Below are positions 25,058 to 34,375 of a DNA stretch of 64,000 nt, piece after piece. Where the stretch lies: contig NZ_BSDR01000001.1 in the NCBI RefSeq assembly GCF_027925305.1, positions 3,313,001 through 3,377,000 on the forward strand, given 5' to 3'. Every line of letters starts with the position of its first letter. Within the stretch, counting starts at the first letter, position 1. The notes below the pieces were generated by a model. It saw only the letters and a program-made list of their open reading frames with translations. It was not told the DNA's origin and made no database searches. The translations under genes were made by a program, and so were the position numbers. This stretch comes from Desulforhabdus amnigena. Its GTDB lineage: Bacteria > Desulfobacterota > Syntrophobacteria > Syntrophobacterales > Syntrophobacteraceae.

Positions 25058-26095
25058 TTGAAAGAAGCCTGGGTCTACATCGATGAATGGTCCAAAGAGA
25101 TGGTGACTACCGCTCTTGAAAATGGTGCCGACGCCCTGGTGATTCCGCCGGGCTGCCAGGAAAGGGTCAAAGCTCTGGGCCGAATCGCCACCATCGGCTC
25201 AGACGGAGACTTGAAGCCGGGAAAGGATGTCTTTTTCGAACCGCTCAATTCCCCGGAAGACGAGGCGCGCATCGCCCGACTGCTCCCTCAGGGGCCCGTC
25301 GTTCTGGAAGCTCGAACCCCCAATGTTGATGAAGCGCAGGGCGAAATTCCCAGCAAGCGGCATTGGGAAGTGATTCCCCTGGAAAACCTTGTGGCTCGGG
25401 GCGGCCGCCTCCTGGTGCCGGTTCACTCCACCGAAGAGGTCGATCTGGCCATGGGCATTCTGGAAAAAGGAGTGGCAGGCGTGGCTATACATGCCCTGGA
25501 CCCCGGGGAATTGAAAAAACTTTTGAAACGGGTGAAAGAAATAAACGAAAACGAAACGCTTGAATCGGCCACCATTGAAAACATCCGTTCGGTAGGGTTG
25601 GGGGATCGCGTTTGCATCGATACCTGCACCCTCATGAAGGAAGGTGAAGGAGTGCTCGTGGGAAACTCGAGCGCCTTTCTTTTTCTGGTTCAGGCCGAAG
25701 CCAAGGTAAATCCCTACGTGGCTCCCCGCCCTTTCCGAGTCAACGCAGGACCTGTTCACGCCTACGTCAAGATTCCCGACGGACGCACGAGGTATTTGAG
25801 CGAGCTTGCCTCGGGAGATCCCGTCCTCATCGTGCGTGCGAACGGGACAACCCAAACCGCCACCGTCGGCCGCGTCAAGATAGAACGCAGACCCCTGCTG
25901 CTCATTGAAGCCGTTTGCCGGGAGATAAAGGGATCGATTCTGTTGCAAAATGCGGAGACCATCCGCCTTTCGAGCCCTGACGGACAGGCTGTTTCCGTTG
26001 TGGATCTGAAGCCCGGGGATTCTGTTCTGGTCGCCATGGAAAAAGCCGGACGGCATTTCGGGATGAAAGTGGAAGAAACCATTTGGGAGAAATGA
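25058..26095 (+). CDS. 3-dehydroquinate synthase II (AroB', archaeal type)
   Basis: A 345-residue enzyme of the MJ1249 family, which makes 3-dehydroquinate from 2-amino-3,7-dideoxy-threo-hept-6-ulosonate by NAD-dependent oxidative deamination. It is distinct from classical AroB. Recognised segments are EGEGVLVGNSSAFLFLVQAE and NPYVAPRPFRVNAGPVHAYV in the middle, and DLKPGDSVLVAMEKAGRHFG near the end. The start is a TTG after GGGGGA. First gene of the aromatic operon, behind the attenuator. The partner aldolase-type ADH synthase is not in the window. Presence of this enzyme implies the non-DAHP route to chorismate. Confidence 0.88.
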   Translation: MKEAWVYIDEWSKEMVTTALENGADALVIPPGCQERVKALGRIATIGSDGDLKPGKDVFFEPLNSPEDEARIARLLPQGPVVLEARTPNVDEAQGEIPSKRHWEVIPLENLVARGGRLLVPVHSTEEVDLAMGILEKGVAGVAIHALDPGELKKLLKRVKEINENETLESATIENIRSVGLGDRVCIDTCTLMKEGEGVLVGNSSAFLFLVQAEAKVNPYVAPRPFRVNAGPVHAYVKIPDGRTRYLSELASGDPVLIVRANGTTQTATVGRVKIERRPLLLIEAVCREIKGSILLQNAETIRLSSPDGQAVSVVDLKPGDSVLVAMEKAGRHFGMKVEETIWEK

Positions 26096-27225
26096 TTGTG
26101 GAAGACCGACTGACAGCACTACGAGAAGCGATAGACGAGGTGGACACGGAGCTTCTGAAGCTCTTGAACAAACGCATGGAGCTTGCCTGCGAGGTCGGCC
26201 GCTTCAAGGCGGAAAAAGGAGTCCCTCTTTTCCATCCCGGCCGGGAGGAACTCATTTTCGAACGCCTCACCAAGGCCAATCCCGGTCCCATTGCCGCAGA
26301 ATCCCTGCGGGCCATTTACAGGGAAATCTTTGCAGCCTCGAGGCTGCTTCAGTATGTTCTGCAGGTGGCCTACCTCGGCCCGGAATGGACCTACTCTCAC
26401 CTGGCGGCCCTTTCCCTCTACGGACATTCCGCCCGTTACATTCCCTGTTCCACGCTGGAAGATGTGTTCGAAGCCGTTCTCAAAGGAAAAGTGCACGTGG
26501 CGGTCATCCCTATCGAAAATTCCCTGCAGGGAGGGGTCGGCCGCAGCATGGACCTCCTCTACGAATCGGAAATGCGCGTGGTGGGAGAATGCTACCTGGA
26601 AATCGCTCACAATCTCTGCAGCACGTCAAGTTCCATCGCGGATCTGAAACATCTCTATGCGCACCCCCAGGCCATCGAGCAATGCAGGCGCTGGATTTTG
26701 GGAAACCTGCGCCATGTTGAAATCTATGAGAGCACCTCCACAGCCCAGGCGGCCCAGATGGCAAAGAAGGACCCCATCGGGGCCGCCATCTGCAACCTTT
26801 ACGCGGCTCATCATTACGGCCTGAACATCCTGGCCGACCGTATCGAGGACCAGGCGGGAAACACTACCCGTTTTCTGGCCCTCTCGAGCCAGCTGAACCC
26901 TCCCACCGGAAGCGACAAGACTTCCCTGCTGTTTGCGGTTTCAGATCAGCCCGGAGCCCTTCATGCCGCTCTGGAAGCCTTCTCAGATGCCCATGTCAAC
27001 ATGACGCGGATCGAATCGCGCCCCAACCGCCTTTTTCCCTGGCAGTACCTCTTCTATGCCGATATAGAAGGGCATGTGGAAGACGAAAACGTGCACAAGG
27101 CTTTGGACGAACTCCGGACCAAAGTCACTTTTCTAAAGGTACTGGGATCTTACCCCAAGAGAGACCCCAAGCTTCCCATCCGCTTCGAAAAAGAAAAGCT
27201 GCGTCAGTCGGACCGGCAGGGATAG
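26092..27225 (+). CDS. pheA: Chorismate mutase-prephenate dehydratase
   Basis: A bifunctional enzyme of 377 residues converting chorismate to phenylpyruvate. Residues 1-90 form an AroQ-type mutase (LTALREAIDEVDTELLKLLNKRM). A prephenate dehydratase domain follows (VAYLGPEWTYSHLAAL, IPIENSLQGGVGRSMD, and the conserved TRF in NTTRFLALS). A C-terminal ACT domain has the Phe-binding ESRP motif (RIESRPNRLFPW). Phe feedback inhibition is therefore likely. The ATG overlaps the previous stop as ATGA; a GTG 6 nt later is an alternative. The Phe-rich leader peptide upstream fits a Phe-regulated operon. Confidence 0.94.
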   Translation: MIVEDRLTALREAIDEVDTELLKLLNKRMELACEVGRFKAEKGVPLFHPGREELIFERLTKANPGPIAAESLRAIYREIFAASRLLQYVLQVAYLGPEWTYSHLAALSLYGHSARYIPCSTLEDVFEAVLKGKVHVAVIPIENSLQGGVGRSMDLLYESEMRVVGECYLEIAHNLCSTSSSIADLKHLYAHPQAIEQCRRWILGNLRHVEIYESTSTAQAAQMAKKDPIGAAICNLYAAHHYGLNILADRIEDQAGNTTRFLALSSQLNPPTGSDKTSLLFAVSDQPGALHAALEAFSDAHVNMTRIESRPNRLFPWQYLFYADIEGHVEDENVHKALDELRTKVTFLKVLGSYPKRDPKLPIRFEKEKLRQSDRQG

Positions 27226-27266
27226 AGGCCGAAACAGGAAGTTCAGAAAACGAAAGCGCTGTTTCC

Positions 27267-28010
27267 ATGAAACGAAAAACTGCCTTATGTGGCTGTCTGC
27301 TGGATGTTCCCATCGAGGAAATCCCAAAACTGCTCACCAACGACCAGGTGGACCTCCTGGAGTGGCGCCTGGATATCTTCATTCAAAAGCATTCCCTGAA
27401 AAAAACGCTGGAGGCTCTGGGTTTTCTTTCCACGGAACCGCGGCTTCCCGTTCTGGTGACCAACAGGCCTGTGAGAGAGGGGGGAGTACTCGAAATGAAT
27501 GAAGAACTCCGCCTGGAGGTGCTTCGAAAGGCCGTGGGGGCCGGAGCCGAATGGGTGGATCTCGAGGAGGACACCCCGGAAAGCATCGTGGAAGAATTCA
27601 AATCCAGGGGAACTCGGACGCTTCTCTCGCACCACGTTTTTTCCGGAACGCCAGACCGGCTGACTTTGCAGCGCTTGGCAGAGAGAATGGCCATCAAAAA
27701 GCCTCATGTGCTCAAGATCGTGACCCTCGCCCACGCGCCGGAAGACAATCTCAGGGTACTGGATCTCATCCCTTTCGGCCGCCAGGAACTGGGCATGGAA
27801 GTCATTGCATTCTGTATGGGCCCGGCGGGGCGCTGGAGCAGATTCGCCTGCCTGCCTCTCGGAAGTCCATGGACATACGTGCAGCTGCCGGGGCCTTCAG
27901 TGGCCGCACCGGGACAATTCACGGCAGCTGAAATGCGCACCATCCTGGAAACAGGCAACTGGCTGGAAGAGATGGATACCGCGAAATTTCCCCTTCGAAG
28001 GGGGGATTGA
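27267..28010 (+). CDS. aroD: Type I 3-dehydroquinate dehydratase AroD
   Basis: A 247-residue class I enzyme dehydrating 3-dehydroquinate through a Schiff base. Lys150 in VLKIVTLA is the imine-forming residue and His122/123 in LLSHHVF the general base. DLLEWRLD near 29-36 is the substrate-binding start of the barrel, and SPWTYVQLPGPSVAAPGQ forms the closing loop. The last residues, KFPLRRGD, are encoded by repeat family A, which has replaced or extended the original end. It stands 41 nt after pheA, in operon. Confidence 0.92.
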   Translation: MKRKTALCGCLLDVPIEEIPKLLTNDQVDLLEWRLDIFIQKHSLKKTLEALGFLSTEPRLPVLVTNRPVREGGVLEMNEELRLEVLRKAVGAGAEWVDLEEDTPESIVEEFKSRGTRTLLSHHVFSGTPDRLTLQRLAERMAIKKPHVLKIVTLAHAPEDNLRVLDLIPFGRQELGMEVIAFCMGPAGRWSRFACLPLGSPWTYVQLPGPSVAAPGQFTAAEMRTILETGNWLEEMDTAKFPLRRGD

Positions 28011-28024
28011 AGGGGGAGATGTTT
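27985..28024. repeat. Dispersed repeat, family A, overlapping the end of aroD
   Basis: CCCCTTCGAAGGGG followed by a G-rich tail and ATGTTTT. It supplies the final codons and the stop of aroD. Confidence 0.6.
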
Positions 28025-28098
28025 TGAGAGTCCCCCTCTGCCTTCCTCAAAGTGGGAATTTGAATTTTTAATTCAACAACATACAACGGAGCTTTTTT

Positions 28099-28941
28099 AT
28101 GATCCGTCCCGTTCAAAAGGATCTTTTCGCCGTCATAGGAAACCCGGTGGCTCACAGTCTGAGCCCAGCCATGATGAACGCGGTTTTTCTGAAGCTCGGC
28201 ATGGCCTGTGTATATGTCGCCCTGGAGGTGGATGCCCTCGAGGAAGACCTGGAGACCCTGCATCGCATGGGAATCCGGGGGATGAGTGTGACGCTGCCTC
28301 ACAAGGAAACCGCCTATCGCCTGGCAAAGGCTGTGGATAACACAGCACAGGCCATAGGAGCGGTGAACACCCTGCGGCGTCTGGAAAATGGGTGGGAAGG
28401 CTGCAACACCGACTGGCTCGGATCCAACCGATCCCTGGAACAGGTGACTTCCCTCGAAGGCAAAAGGTCCCTGATTCTGGGCGCGGGAGGCGTGGCAAGG
28501 GCCGTGGCCTATGGACTCAAACGGAGCGGAGCTTCGGTGACCGTGAGCAACCGCACGGTTAAGCGCGGAGAAGCTCTGGCCGAAGCCTTTCATTGCGATT
28601 TCATTCCGCTCGATGAACTGAAGCGGTCTCCAGAGGATCACGGCTTTCAGGTGGTCGTTCAATGCACTTCCGCCGGCCTCATGGGAAAGGAATCTTCACC
28701 TCTCGTTCCCGAATCTTTTTTTCAACGGGGCATGGTGGTCCTGGACACGGTTTACCGGCCTCTATGGACCCCATTCATGCTGACGGCTCAAAAAGCCGGC
28801 TGCATAATGGTTCCCGGACTGGAGATGCTCCTGCACCAGGGCGTGGCCCAGCTGGAATGGTGGCTGGGACTGCAGCATCTTCCCAGTGAAGGAATCCAGG
28901 TCATGAGAGATACTTTGAAGAGGGCTCTTGAAAATGAGTAA
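28099..28941 (+). CDS. aroE: Shikimate dehydrogenase AroE
   Basis: A 280-residue NADP-dependent enzyme reducing 3-dehydroshikimate. The substrate loop SLSPAMMN begins at 20, catalytic Lys69 is in SVTLPHK and Asp105 in CNTDWLG. The dinucleotide site is GAGGVARAVAYGL near 128-140, and NRTVKRGE near 151-158 is the NADP-preferring motif. C-terminal GLEMLLHQGVAQLEWW is typical. Its last bases overlap the aroA start by 8 nt, so translation is coupled. Confidence 0.95.
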   Translation: MIRPVQKDLFAVIGNPVAHSLSPAMMNAVFLKLGMACVYVALEVDALEEDLETLHRMGIRGMSVTLPHKETAYRLAKAVDNTAQAIGAVNTLRRLENGWEGCNTDWLGSNRSLEQVTSLEGKRSLILGAGGVARAVAYGLKRSGASVTVSNRTVKRGEALAEAFHCDFIPLDELKRSPEDHGFQVVVQCTSAGLMGKESSPLVPESFFQRGMVVLDTVYRPLWTPFMLTAQKAGCIMVPGLEMLLHQGVAQLEWWLGLQHLPSEGIQVMRDTLKRALENE

Positions 28942-30214
28942 AACCATCAAAAAAATTGAACCCGTTTCCCGCGTCAAGGCACGGATCCGCCTTCCTGGAT
29001 CCAAATCCGTCACTCACAGGGCCCTGCTTATGGCGGCTCTGGCCCAGGGAGAGAGTCAAATAAAAAATCCCCTGGTGGCCGAGGACACCCTCCTCACTGC
29101 CAAAGCGCTCGAGCAATTGGGTGCTGAAATGCAATGGGGAGAACAAATTGTCCGGGTGATTCCGGCTCAAAAGCGGTGGAAAGAGCCCCATGGCCCCATT
29201 TTCCTCGGCAACAGCGGCACCAGCACGCGGCTTCTCCTGGCCGTGGCCGCTACGGGAACCGGGGAATTCCTCTTCGACGGAAGTCCCCGCTTGAGGGAGC
29301 GCCCCATCGGCCCCATTCTGGAGGCCCTGAAGACCCTCGGTGTGCAATGTCAGTGCCTGGGGCAGGAAGGATATCCTCCCGTCAAGATCATCAGCCGAGG
29401 GCTTGCGGGAGGCGAAGTCTGGGTGGATGCCGGCCAGAGCAGCCAGTTTCTTTCGGCTCTCCTCATCGCTTCTCCCTGCGCCCGGAAAGAAATGCGCGTG
29501 GGATGGCACGAACCCATAGCCTCATTCCCCTATGTGGCTCTCACCCTTTCCATGATGGAAGAAGTGGGAATCGAGTACCGCTGGTCGGGCACGAACCGGA
29601 TCATCGTTCCGGCCCCACAGCCCTACCCCGCATTGAAGTACACGGTGGAAGGGGATTGTTCCTCGGCATCCTACTTTTGGGCTGCCGCTGCCCTGACTCA
29701 AGGGGAAGTCTACACCCATCCCATTTCTCCCGGCAGCTCCCAAGGAGACTGCCGCCTCCTGGAAGTCATGGAAAATATGGGATGCCGCGTGCAGTGGGAA
29801 GAGGAAGGCGTCACGGTTTCGGGCCCCGAGCGCTTGAAGGCCGTGGATCTCGACATGAACAAAATGCCCGACATGGTTCCCACCATAGCGGTACTGGCAG
29901 CCTTCGCGGAAGGTCACACACGGATCCGCAATGTGGCGCACCTCAGGGTCAAGGAATCCGACCGCCTCCACGTGGTGGCCATGGAATTGAGCAAACTCGG
30001 AGTCCCGGTTCGGGAACTCCCCGACGGTCTGGAAATCGATGGAGGGCATGCCCACACTCCCGATACGGGCCTGGAAGCCCACGACGATCACCGCATCGCC
30101 ATGGCCTTCGCCCTGGCGGGGCTTTGTGTGAAGGGTGTTGAAATTCACGGGGCGGAATCGGTGGCCAAATCCTTTCCCACCTTCTGGGACGTCTTCGCGC
30201 AGTTGCAACCCTAA
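28934..30214 (+). CDS. aroA: EPSP synthase AroA
   Basis: A 426-residue 5-enolpyruvylshikimate-3-phosphate synthase. LPGSKSVTHRALLMAAL near 20-36 holds the substrate-binding Lys and Ser. GNSGTSTRLLLA near 90-101, SSQFLSALL, and LRVKESDRLHVVAMELSKLG are also diagnostic, and EAHDDHRIAMAFALAG closes the active site. The ATG overlaps the aroE end, so it is translationally coupled. Position 101 of the E. coli enzyme (Pro) falls in the GNSGTSTR region, where Thr-Ser is seen. Last gene of the operon. Confidence 0.95.
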   Translation: MSKTIKKIEPVSRVKARIRLPGSKSVTHRALLMAALAQGESQIKNPLVAEDTLLTAKALEQLGAEMQWGEQIVRVIPAQKRWKEPHGPIFLGNSGTSTRLLLAVAATGTGEFLFDGSPRLRERPIGPILEALKTLGVQCQCLGQEGYPPVKIISRGLAGGEVWVDAGQSSQFLSALLIASPCARKEMRVGWHEPIASFPYVALTLSMMEEVGIEYRWSGTNRIIVPAPQPYPALKYTVEGDCSSASYFWAAAALTQGEVYTHPISPGSSQGDCRLLEVMENMGCRVQWEEEGVTVSGPERLKAVDLDMNKMPDMVPTIAVLAAFAEGHTRIRNVAHLRVKESDRLHVVAMELSKLGVPVRELPDGLEIDGGHAHTPDTGLEAHDDHRIAMAFALAGLCVKGVEIHGAESVAKSFPTFWDVFAQLQP

Positions 30215-30232
30215 TCCATGTATGCTGAGGAA

Positions 30233-30350
30233 GTTGGCGGATTCCAATATCCCGTTATTCACCACGGAGACACAGAGAAGATTTTGGAATTCTTATGGGA
30301 TTCCTCCGTAATTTCTATGCCTCCGTGGTGAATGTGACAATGTCACATTT
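30233..30350. repeat. Dispersed repeat, family B (CACCACGGAGACAC type)
   Basis: It starts GCGGATTCCAATATCCCG, continues TTCACCACGGAGACACAGAG and ends with the inverted CCTCCGTGGTGAAT. Related copies are at 48381-48496 (inverted), 52090-52129 (partial) and 57195-57300. It can form a long imperfect hairpin. Confidence 0.75.
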
Positions 30351-30424
30351 ACTTGCGTAATCTGCGGATAAGAAAAAAGGAAAAAAAACCTCGCGATGAA
30401 CTCGAACATTCAAAGAGATTCGGC

Positions 30425-31879
30425 ATGAAGCGTTTCAGATTTCTTTATTCAGTCCCGATCCTGGTTTTTTTGTTCCATTTCTCGGCAACGGTTTTCGCGA
30501 GCCAGGCTTCCGACGGTTTTTACGGGTCGTTCATCGACCGTTTTCAAAAAACCTCGGGGCAGTTCGGTCTACAGGTCATTGCGCTCCCATCGGGGCATGA
30601 AGTGTGGGAACACAAATCCCGGAACACCCTGGTACCCGCATCCCTCGTCAAAGTTCTTACCAGTTACGCCGCCCTCAAGACGCTCGGTCCCTTTCACCAT
30701 TTCAATACGGAAATCTGGGCAATGGCTGCACCTCAGCAAGGCACCCTGGCGGGCGATATCTGGATTCGAAGCGACGGTGACAACTACCTTTTGAGCGAAA
30801 AAGCCTGGACGCTGGCCCAAAAAGTCAAAGAGCAGGGCATTCAGACCATCCGTGGTAGAATCATTGTGGACAACAGCTTCTTTTTTCCTCCATCCGAACA
30901 CATCTGTGTGGATGAAAAATGCGACCGCAGCTACAATCCGGTCGTTTCCGCCACGGCCATGGAGTTCAACACGGTCACTCTGAACATCACTCCCGGTGAG
31001 AAAGCGGGGGCTCCGGTCGAAGTCAGCCAGTTTCCGCCGGGGGACTACATTGAAGTGCAGAATATGGCTACCACCGGATCATCCGGTTCCAAACTGCAAC
31101 TTCAGCTCAAATCCCGGGGTTTGACCAGAGACGGCCACGAAATCTACCAGTTGTCGGGCAACCTGCCCATCGGTTCGGAAGGCGGACGTCAATACCGGGT
31201 CAATGTGGATGACCCGGCAGCTTTTTTCGCTCATTCCTTCAGCATGCTCCTGAAGCAGGCAGGTATCGACGTCCTCGGGAAAATTCCCGGAACGGGAACC
31301 GTACCGCCGGGAGCCAAAAAGATCGCTTCGTACGAATCCGCACCCCTTGGAGACATGCTGTTCGGATTGAACCGCTACAGCAACAATTTCATGGCCGAAA
31401 TGCTTCTGAGAAGCCTCGGAGCCGGAGTCGTGGGTACGCCGGGCAGCGTGAACAAGGGAGTCTCCGTCATTCGAAACACCCTCGAACAGCTGGGGGTGCC
31501 GGGAAACGAGATCCTGCTGGACAGCGGGTCGGGACTCAGCCGCAACTGCCATGTCAGCCCCCGGGCTTTTTGCAGCGTACTCACAAGTGCATACCGGGAT
31601 TTTTCCATAACCCCGGAATTCATCTCCTCCCTCGCCATGAATTCCAATGAAGGGACTCTCAGGAGAAGACTGCGCCATTCGGGAGTCACCGTTCGCGGAA
31701 AAACGGGAACTCTCAAGGATGTCGTGGGATTCTCGGGCTATGTATCCGGCCCACAGGGGGATCTCTATGCCGTGACCGTCATCCTGAATGATGTCAAAAA
31801 TCTCTGGGAAGCAAGGGAGGTTTTGGACAGCTTCCTGGAAGAACTACCTTCGGCGGCGTCTTCATCCGCACCGGGTTGA
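30425..31879 (+). CDS. dacB: D-alanyl-D-alanine carboxypeptidase/endopeptidase DacB (PBP4 family)
   Basis: A 484-residue periplasmic penicillin-binding protein of class C that trims or cleaves peptidoglycan cross-links. A signal peptide is present (MKRFRFLYSVPILVFLFHF...FASQ). The active-site motifs are SLVK (Ser73, Lys76) in LVPASLVKVLTS, SNN in LNRYSNNFMAEM, and KTG in VRGKTGTLKDV. The long insertion between SxxK and SxN is normal for PBP4. The ATG at 30425 begins a proper signal; the frame extends 72 nt upstream without one. It stands alone behind a family B repeat. Confidence 0.92.
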   Translation: MKRFRFLYSVPILVFLFHFSATVFASQASDGFYGSFIDRFQKTSGQFGLQVIALPSGHEVWEHKSRNTLVPASLVKVLTSYAALKTLGPFHHFNTEIWAMAAPQQGTLAGDIWIRSDGDNYLLSEKAWTLAQKVKEQGIQTIRGRIIVDNSFFFPPSEHICVDEKCDRSYNPVVSATAMEFNTVTLNITPGEKAGAPVEVSQFPPGDYIEVQNMATTGSSGSKLQLQLKSRGLTRDGHEIYQLSGNLPIGSEGGRQYRVNVDDPAAFFAHSFSMLLKQAGIDVLGKIPGTGTVPPGAKKIASYESAPLGDMLFGLNRYSNNFMAEMLLRSLGAGVVGTPGSVNKGVSVIRNTLEQLGVPGNEILLDSGSGLSRNCHVSPRAFCSVLTSAYRDFSITPEFISSLAMNSNEGTLRRRLRHSGVTVRGKTGTLKDVVGFSGYVSGPQGDLYAVTVILNDVKNLWEAREVLDSFLEELPSAASSSAPG

Positions 31880-32209
31880 TGGTCTGTATATTTTCTTGTT
31901 GAACCCGTAACGGGTAAAAACTTCTCCCACAGGCGGGATCTCCAGCATACACCCGCCTCAAGCCAAGGGCTGCCCCCAAAGTTCACACTCTGTTCAACAT
32001 CTGAAAATTCCATGGAATTGCCCCAACCGGCGATTCATGTTATCTTGACTTCTACCAGCCTGCACCCTATTTTATGGTCACACTTGGTACCGGCATTGTC
32101 GAATCATTTGCGTTTATTTTCAGCACCTTGGAAAATCAATCGCTCTTCCGGATGAAGGCAATGTAAACCGCAGTATGGATTTTTTATGATCACTCTCAAG
32201 GAGAAAAGA
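31880..32209. other. Intergenic, no gene seen
   Basis: About 330 nt. It contains a small ACCCGTAACGGGT hairpin followed by AAAAA near 31906-31922 and the ribosome site AAGGAG of the next gene; nothing else was recognised. Confidence 0.5.
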
Positions 32210-32704
32210 ATGAAAAAGGTAGAAAACGGCGATTATGTTAAGGTGCTTTATACCGGCAAGTACGACAATGGTGATGTTTTCGATTCCAACGAAGGGTGTG
32301 AGCCCTTCGAGGTTCATATCGGATCGCGTGAAGTGATTCCCGGTTTCGAAAATGCCCTGATCGGCATGAGCGCCAATGAAAAAAAGACTTTTACGCTTGC
32401 AGCTTCCGAAGCATATGGAGAACGCGACGACAGCCTCGAGAAAAGCTTTCAGCGCTCGGATTTTCCCGATGATTTTCAGCCTGAAGTGGGGCAGGTCATC
32501 GTTTTGCAGAGCTCTCAAGAGGGGCAGTTCCCCGCTACTGTCAAGAGCATCGAAACGGACTCCGTCATTCTCGACTTGAATCACCCTCTTGCGGGAAAGA
32601 GCCTTACCTTTGACGTTCAGGTTATAGAAGTCAACGATAAACCCACAGTGTCACCCTGCACATCCGGTTGCAGCAGTTGTGGATGTGGTGGTTCCTGCTC
32701 GTAA
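32210..32704 (+). CDS. FKBP-type peptidyl-prolyl isomerase, SlyD-like
   Basis: A 164-residue cytoplasmic foldase. The FKBP core has GDYVKVLYTGKYDNGDVFDSN at the start and REVIPGFENALIGMSANEKKTFTL. An insert-in-flap region follows (the GERDDSLEKSFQRSDFP stretch), the chaperone part of SlyD. The tail CTSGCSSCGCGGSC is cysteine-rich, like the nickel-binding tail of SlyD but with Cys in place of His. It may serve nickel enzymes such as hydrogenases. The ATG at 32210 has AGGAG at ideal spacing. A terminator follows at once. Confidence 0.9.
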   Translation: MKKVENGDYVKVLYTGKYDNGDVFDSNEGCEPFEVHIGSREVIPGFENALIGMSANEKKTFTLAASEAYGERDDSLEKSFQRSDFPDDFQPEVGQVIVLQSSQEGQFPATVKSIETDSVILDLNHPLAGKSLTFDVQVIEVNDKPTVSPCTSGCSSCGCGGSCS

Positions 32705-32757
32705 CCCCTCACCTCGGATTTGTAATCCAAAACCGAGATAGATGATCCTGGAAGCAG

Positions 32758-32797
32758 AAAGGCCGTATGATTCGTTACGAGTCATACGGCCTTTTAT
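32758..32797 (+). terminator. Terminator of the SlyD-like gene
   Basis: AAAGGCCGTATGA pairs with TCATACGGCCTTTT around an 11-nt loop; both sides are A/T flanked, so it could act in both directions. Confidence 0.85.
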
Positions 32798-32848
32798 ATC
32801 GTCTGGAGAAAAGGATGGGTAAAAATCCCATGAACAATTTTTTGAAAG

Positions 32849-34273
32849 CTACCCCTTCAGAGGTAGAATGAAATAAAAAAGATTTCCGAATTTCTGGGGT
32901 TCACACCCCACTCTGCCCCCGTGAATTTCCACCACATTTTTCACAAAACTCAATCCATGACCCGTCCCCCGCTCTTTTCCCGCAGATGCCGCACGGTATC
33001 CTTCCTCGAAAATCTTTCGAGACTCTTCCATTGAAAGGGGCTTGCCGGTGGTAAAGAAGTTGAACCGGAAGCCGTTGATGCCTTTACCGAAAAAGTCTTT
33101 GAGGATCTGCCGGTTATAGGAAAGAAGCTTTATCTTGTTTCCCAATTCGTCTTCCACCTGCTGCACGTATTTGACGGCATTGGAAAAGAGGTTGTCGAAA
33201 ACCTGGGAAATGAGCCCCTTATCTACGAACAATGTCACCTCTTCGTCGGGAACGCTTTCCAGGAGATTGTCGATCATGATCTTCTTTTTCTCGAAGATGG
33301 GAATATAACGTTCTAAAAGGGGCTCGATGATTTCCGCTCTGAAATTGCAGACCTGCCTTCTCAAAACATACGTGCCCTTCTCGAAATGGTCACGCCTCAA
33401 AAGGGTTTCAAGAAAGAGACTCGTGTGTTCATAATGTTTGGAGAGCGCTTTCCAGTCTTCTTCCAGGGATTGATTGTTGCGTTGAATGCACTGACAAATT
33501 TCACTCAATTCCCTGGAAAGCCCCTCGTCCAGGTCTTTGACGGACCCCAGCAGATTCCCCAGTCTTTCCTGCGCCTGCCCATAGGTAACGAGGCTTTTTT
33601 TCAGGCGAATCAGAAAGAGCCTGTAATACATGTTGGGCGATATCACGTTGTGTTCGATATCGGAAACCAGCTGGTTGATGAATTTCAAGTGATTGATATT
33701 CTGCTGAATAAGCATTTTCTGATGCAGGTTGAAACCAATGCGGTTGGTGAACTTTTCCAAAAAGAACCGCCTCTTGGTATCCATCCCCTCTTTGGGACAT
33801 ATTTCGAAAAGCCCCAGGATAGGGCTTTTACTGAGAAAGGGAATCAATTGTGTGAGGGCTTCGTTTCCACGAATGGGAAAAATCATGCAGTTATGAGTTT
33901 CATAGGGGTGCTCCAGAATATTCAATCCGGATTGGACCCGTTTTTCCGGGGGAATCAACCCTTGCACACTGTCACAGACTTTTTCCAGCCTGGATGTCTT
34001 GAAATCTAGGATGTGAAGAGCGCTCTCGAGCCCCAGAAACTCTTTGGGCACGGCCACACTGATAAGGTAGAGAACATCGATGCTTGTGTATTCCTGAGCC
34101 AGGTCAAAAAAAGTGGCAAAAGCCTCCTCTTGAACGCGTTCGAGATTATAGTGCCTGTATTTTTCCTTTTTGTCTTTCACCCGGTCGTAAATGATCGAAC
34201 CCAAATTCTGAAATATGCTTTCACTTCGCGGTTTTTCTTCGGCGTTCAAAGTTGAAAGAGTACTTTCGGCCAT
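32849..34273 (-). CDS. Sensor histidine kinase-like protein, soluble
   Basis: A 474-residue protein without obvious membrane helices. The first 180 or so residues look like a degenerate GAF-type sensor region. The ATPase domain has the N-box DNLFSNAVKYVQQV near 370, and GTGHGLSFVKNVVEIHGGRVG near 435. The phospho-acceptor region is unusual: FINQLVSDIEHNVISPNMYYRL carries a His but not a standard HisKA motif. It has no receiver partner next to it. The ATG at 34273 with GGAG 7 nt upstream is preferred over the frame extending to 34366. Confidence 0.75.
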   Translation of the reverse strand: MAESTLSTLNAEEKPRSESIFQNLGSIIYDRVKDKKEKYRHYNLERVQEEAFATFFDLAQEYTSIDVLYLISVAVPKEFLGLESALHILDFKTSRLEKVCDSVQGLIPPEKRVQSGLNILEHPYETHNCMIFPIRGNEALTQLIPFLSKSPILGLFEICPKEGMDTKRRFFLEKFTNRIGFNLHQKMLIQQNINHLKFINQLVSDIEHNVISPNMYYRLFLIRLKKSLVTYGQAQERLGNLLGSVKDLDEGLSRELSEICQCIQRNNQSLEEDWKALSKHYEHTSLFLETLLRRDHFEKGTYVLRRQVCNFRAEIIEPLLERYIPIFEKKKIMIDNLLESVPDEEVTLFVDKGLISQVFDNLFSNAVKYVQQVEDELGNKIKLLSYNRQILKDFFGKGINGFRFNFFTTGKPLSMEESRKIFEEGYRAASAGKERGTGHGLSFVKNVVEIHGGRVGCEPQKFGNLFYFILPLKG

Positions 34274-34375
34274 GAGATCACTCCACGAAAATCGGATGAT
34301 TGGTGAATACCGGACGTTCAACCCTGGCCACAGGTACAAGAAATTGGAGATGATCTCAATATACACTAAAAATCA

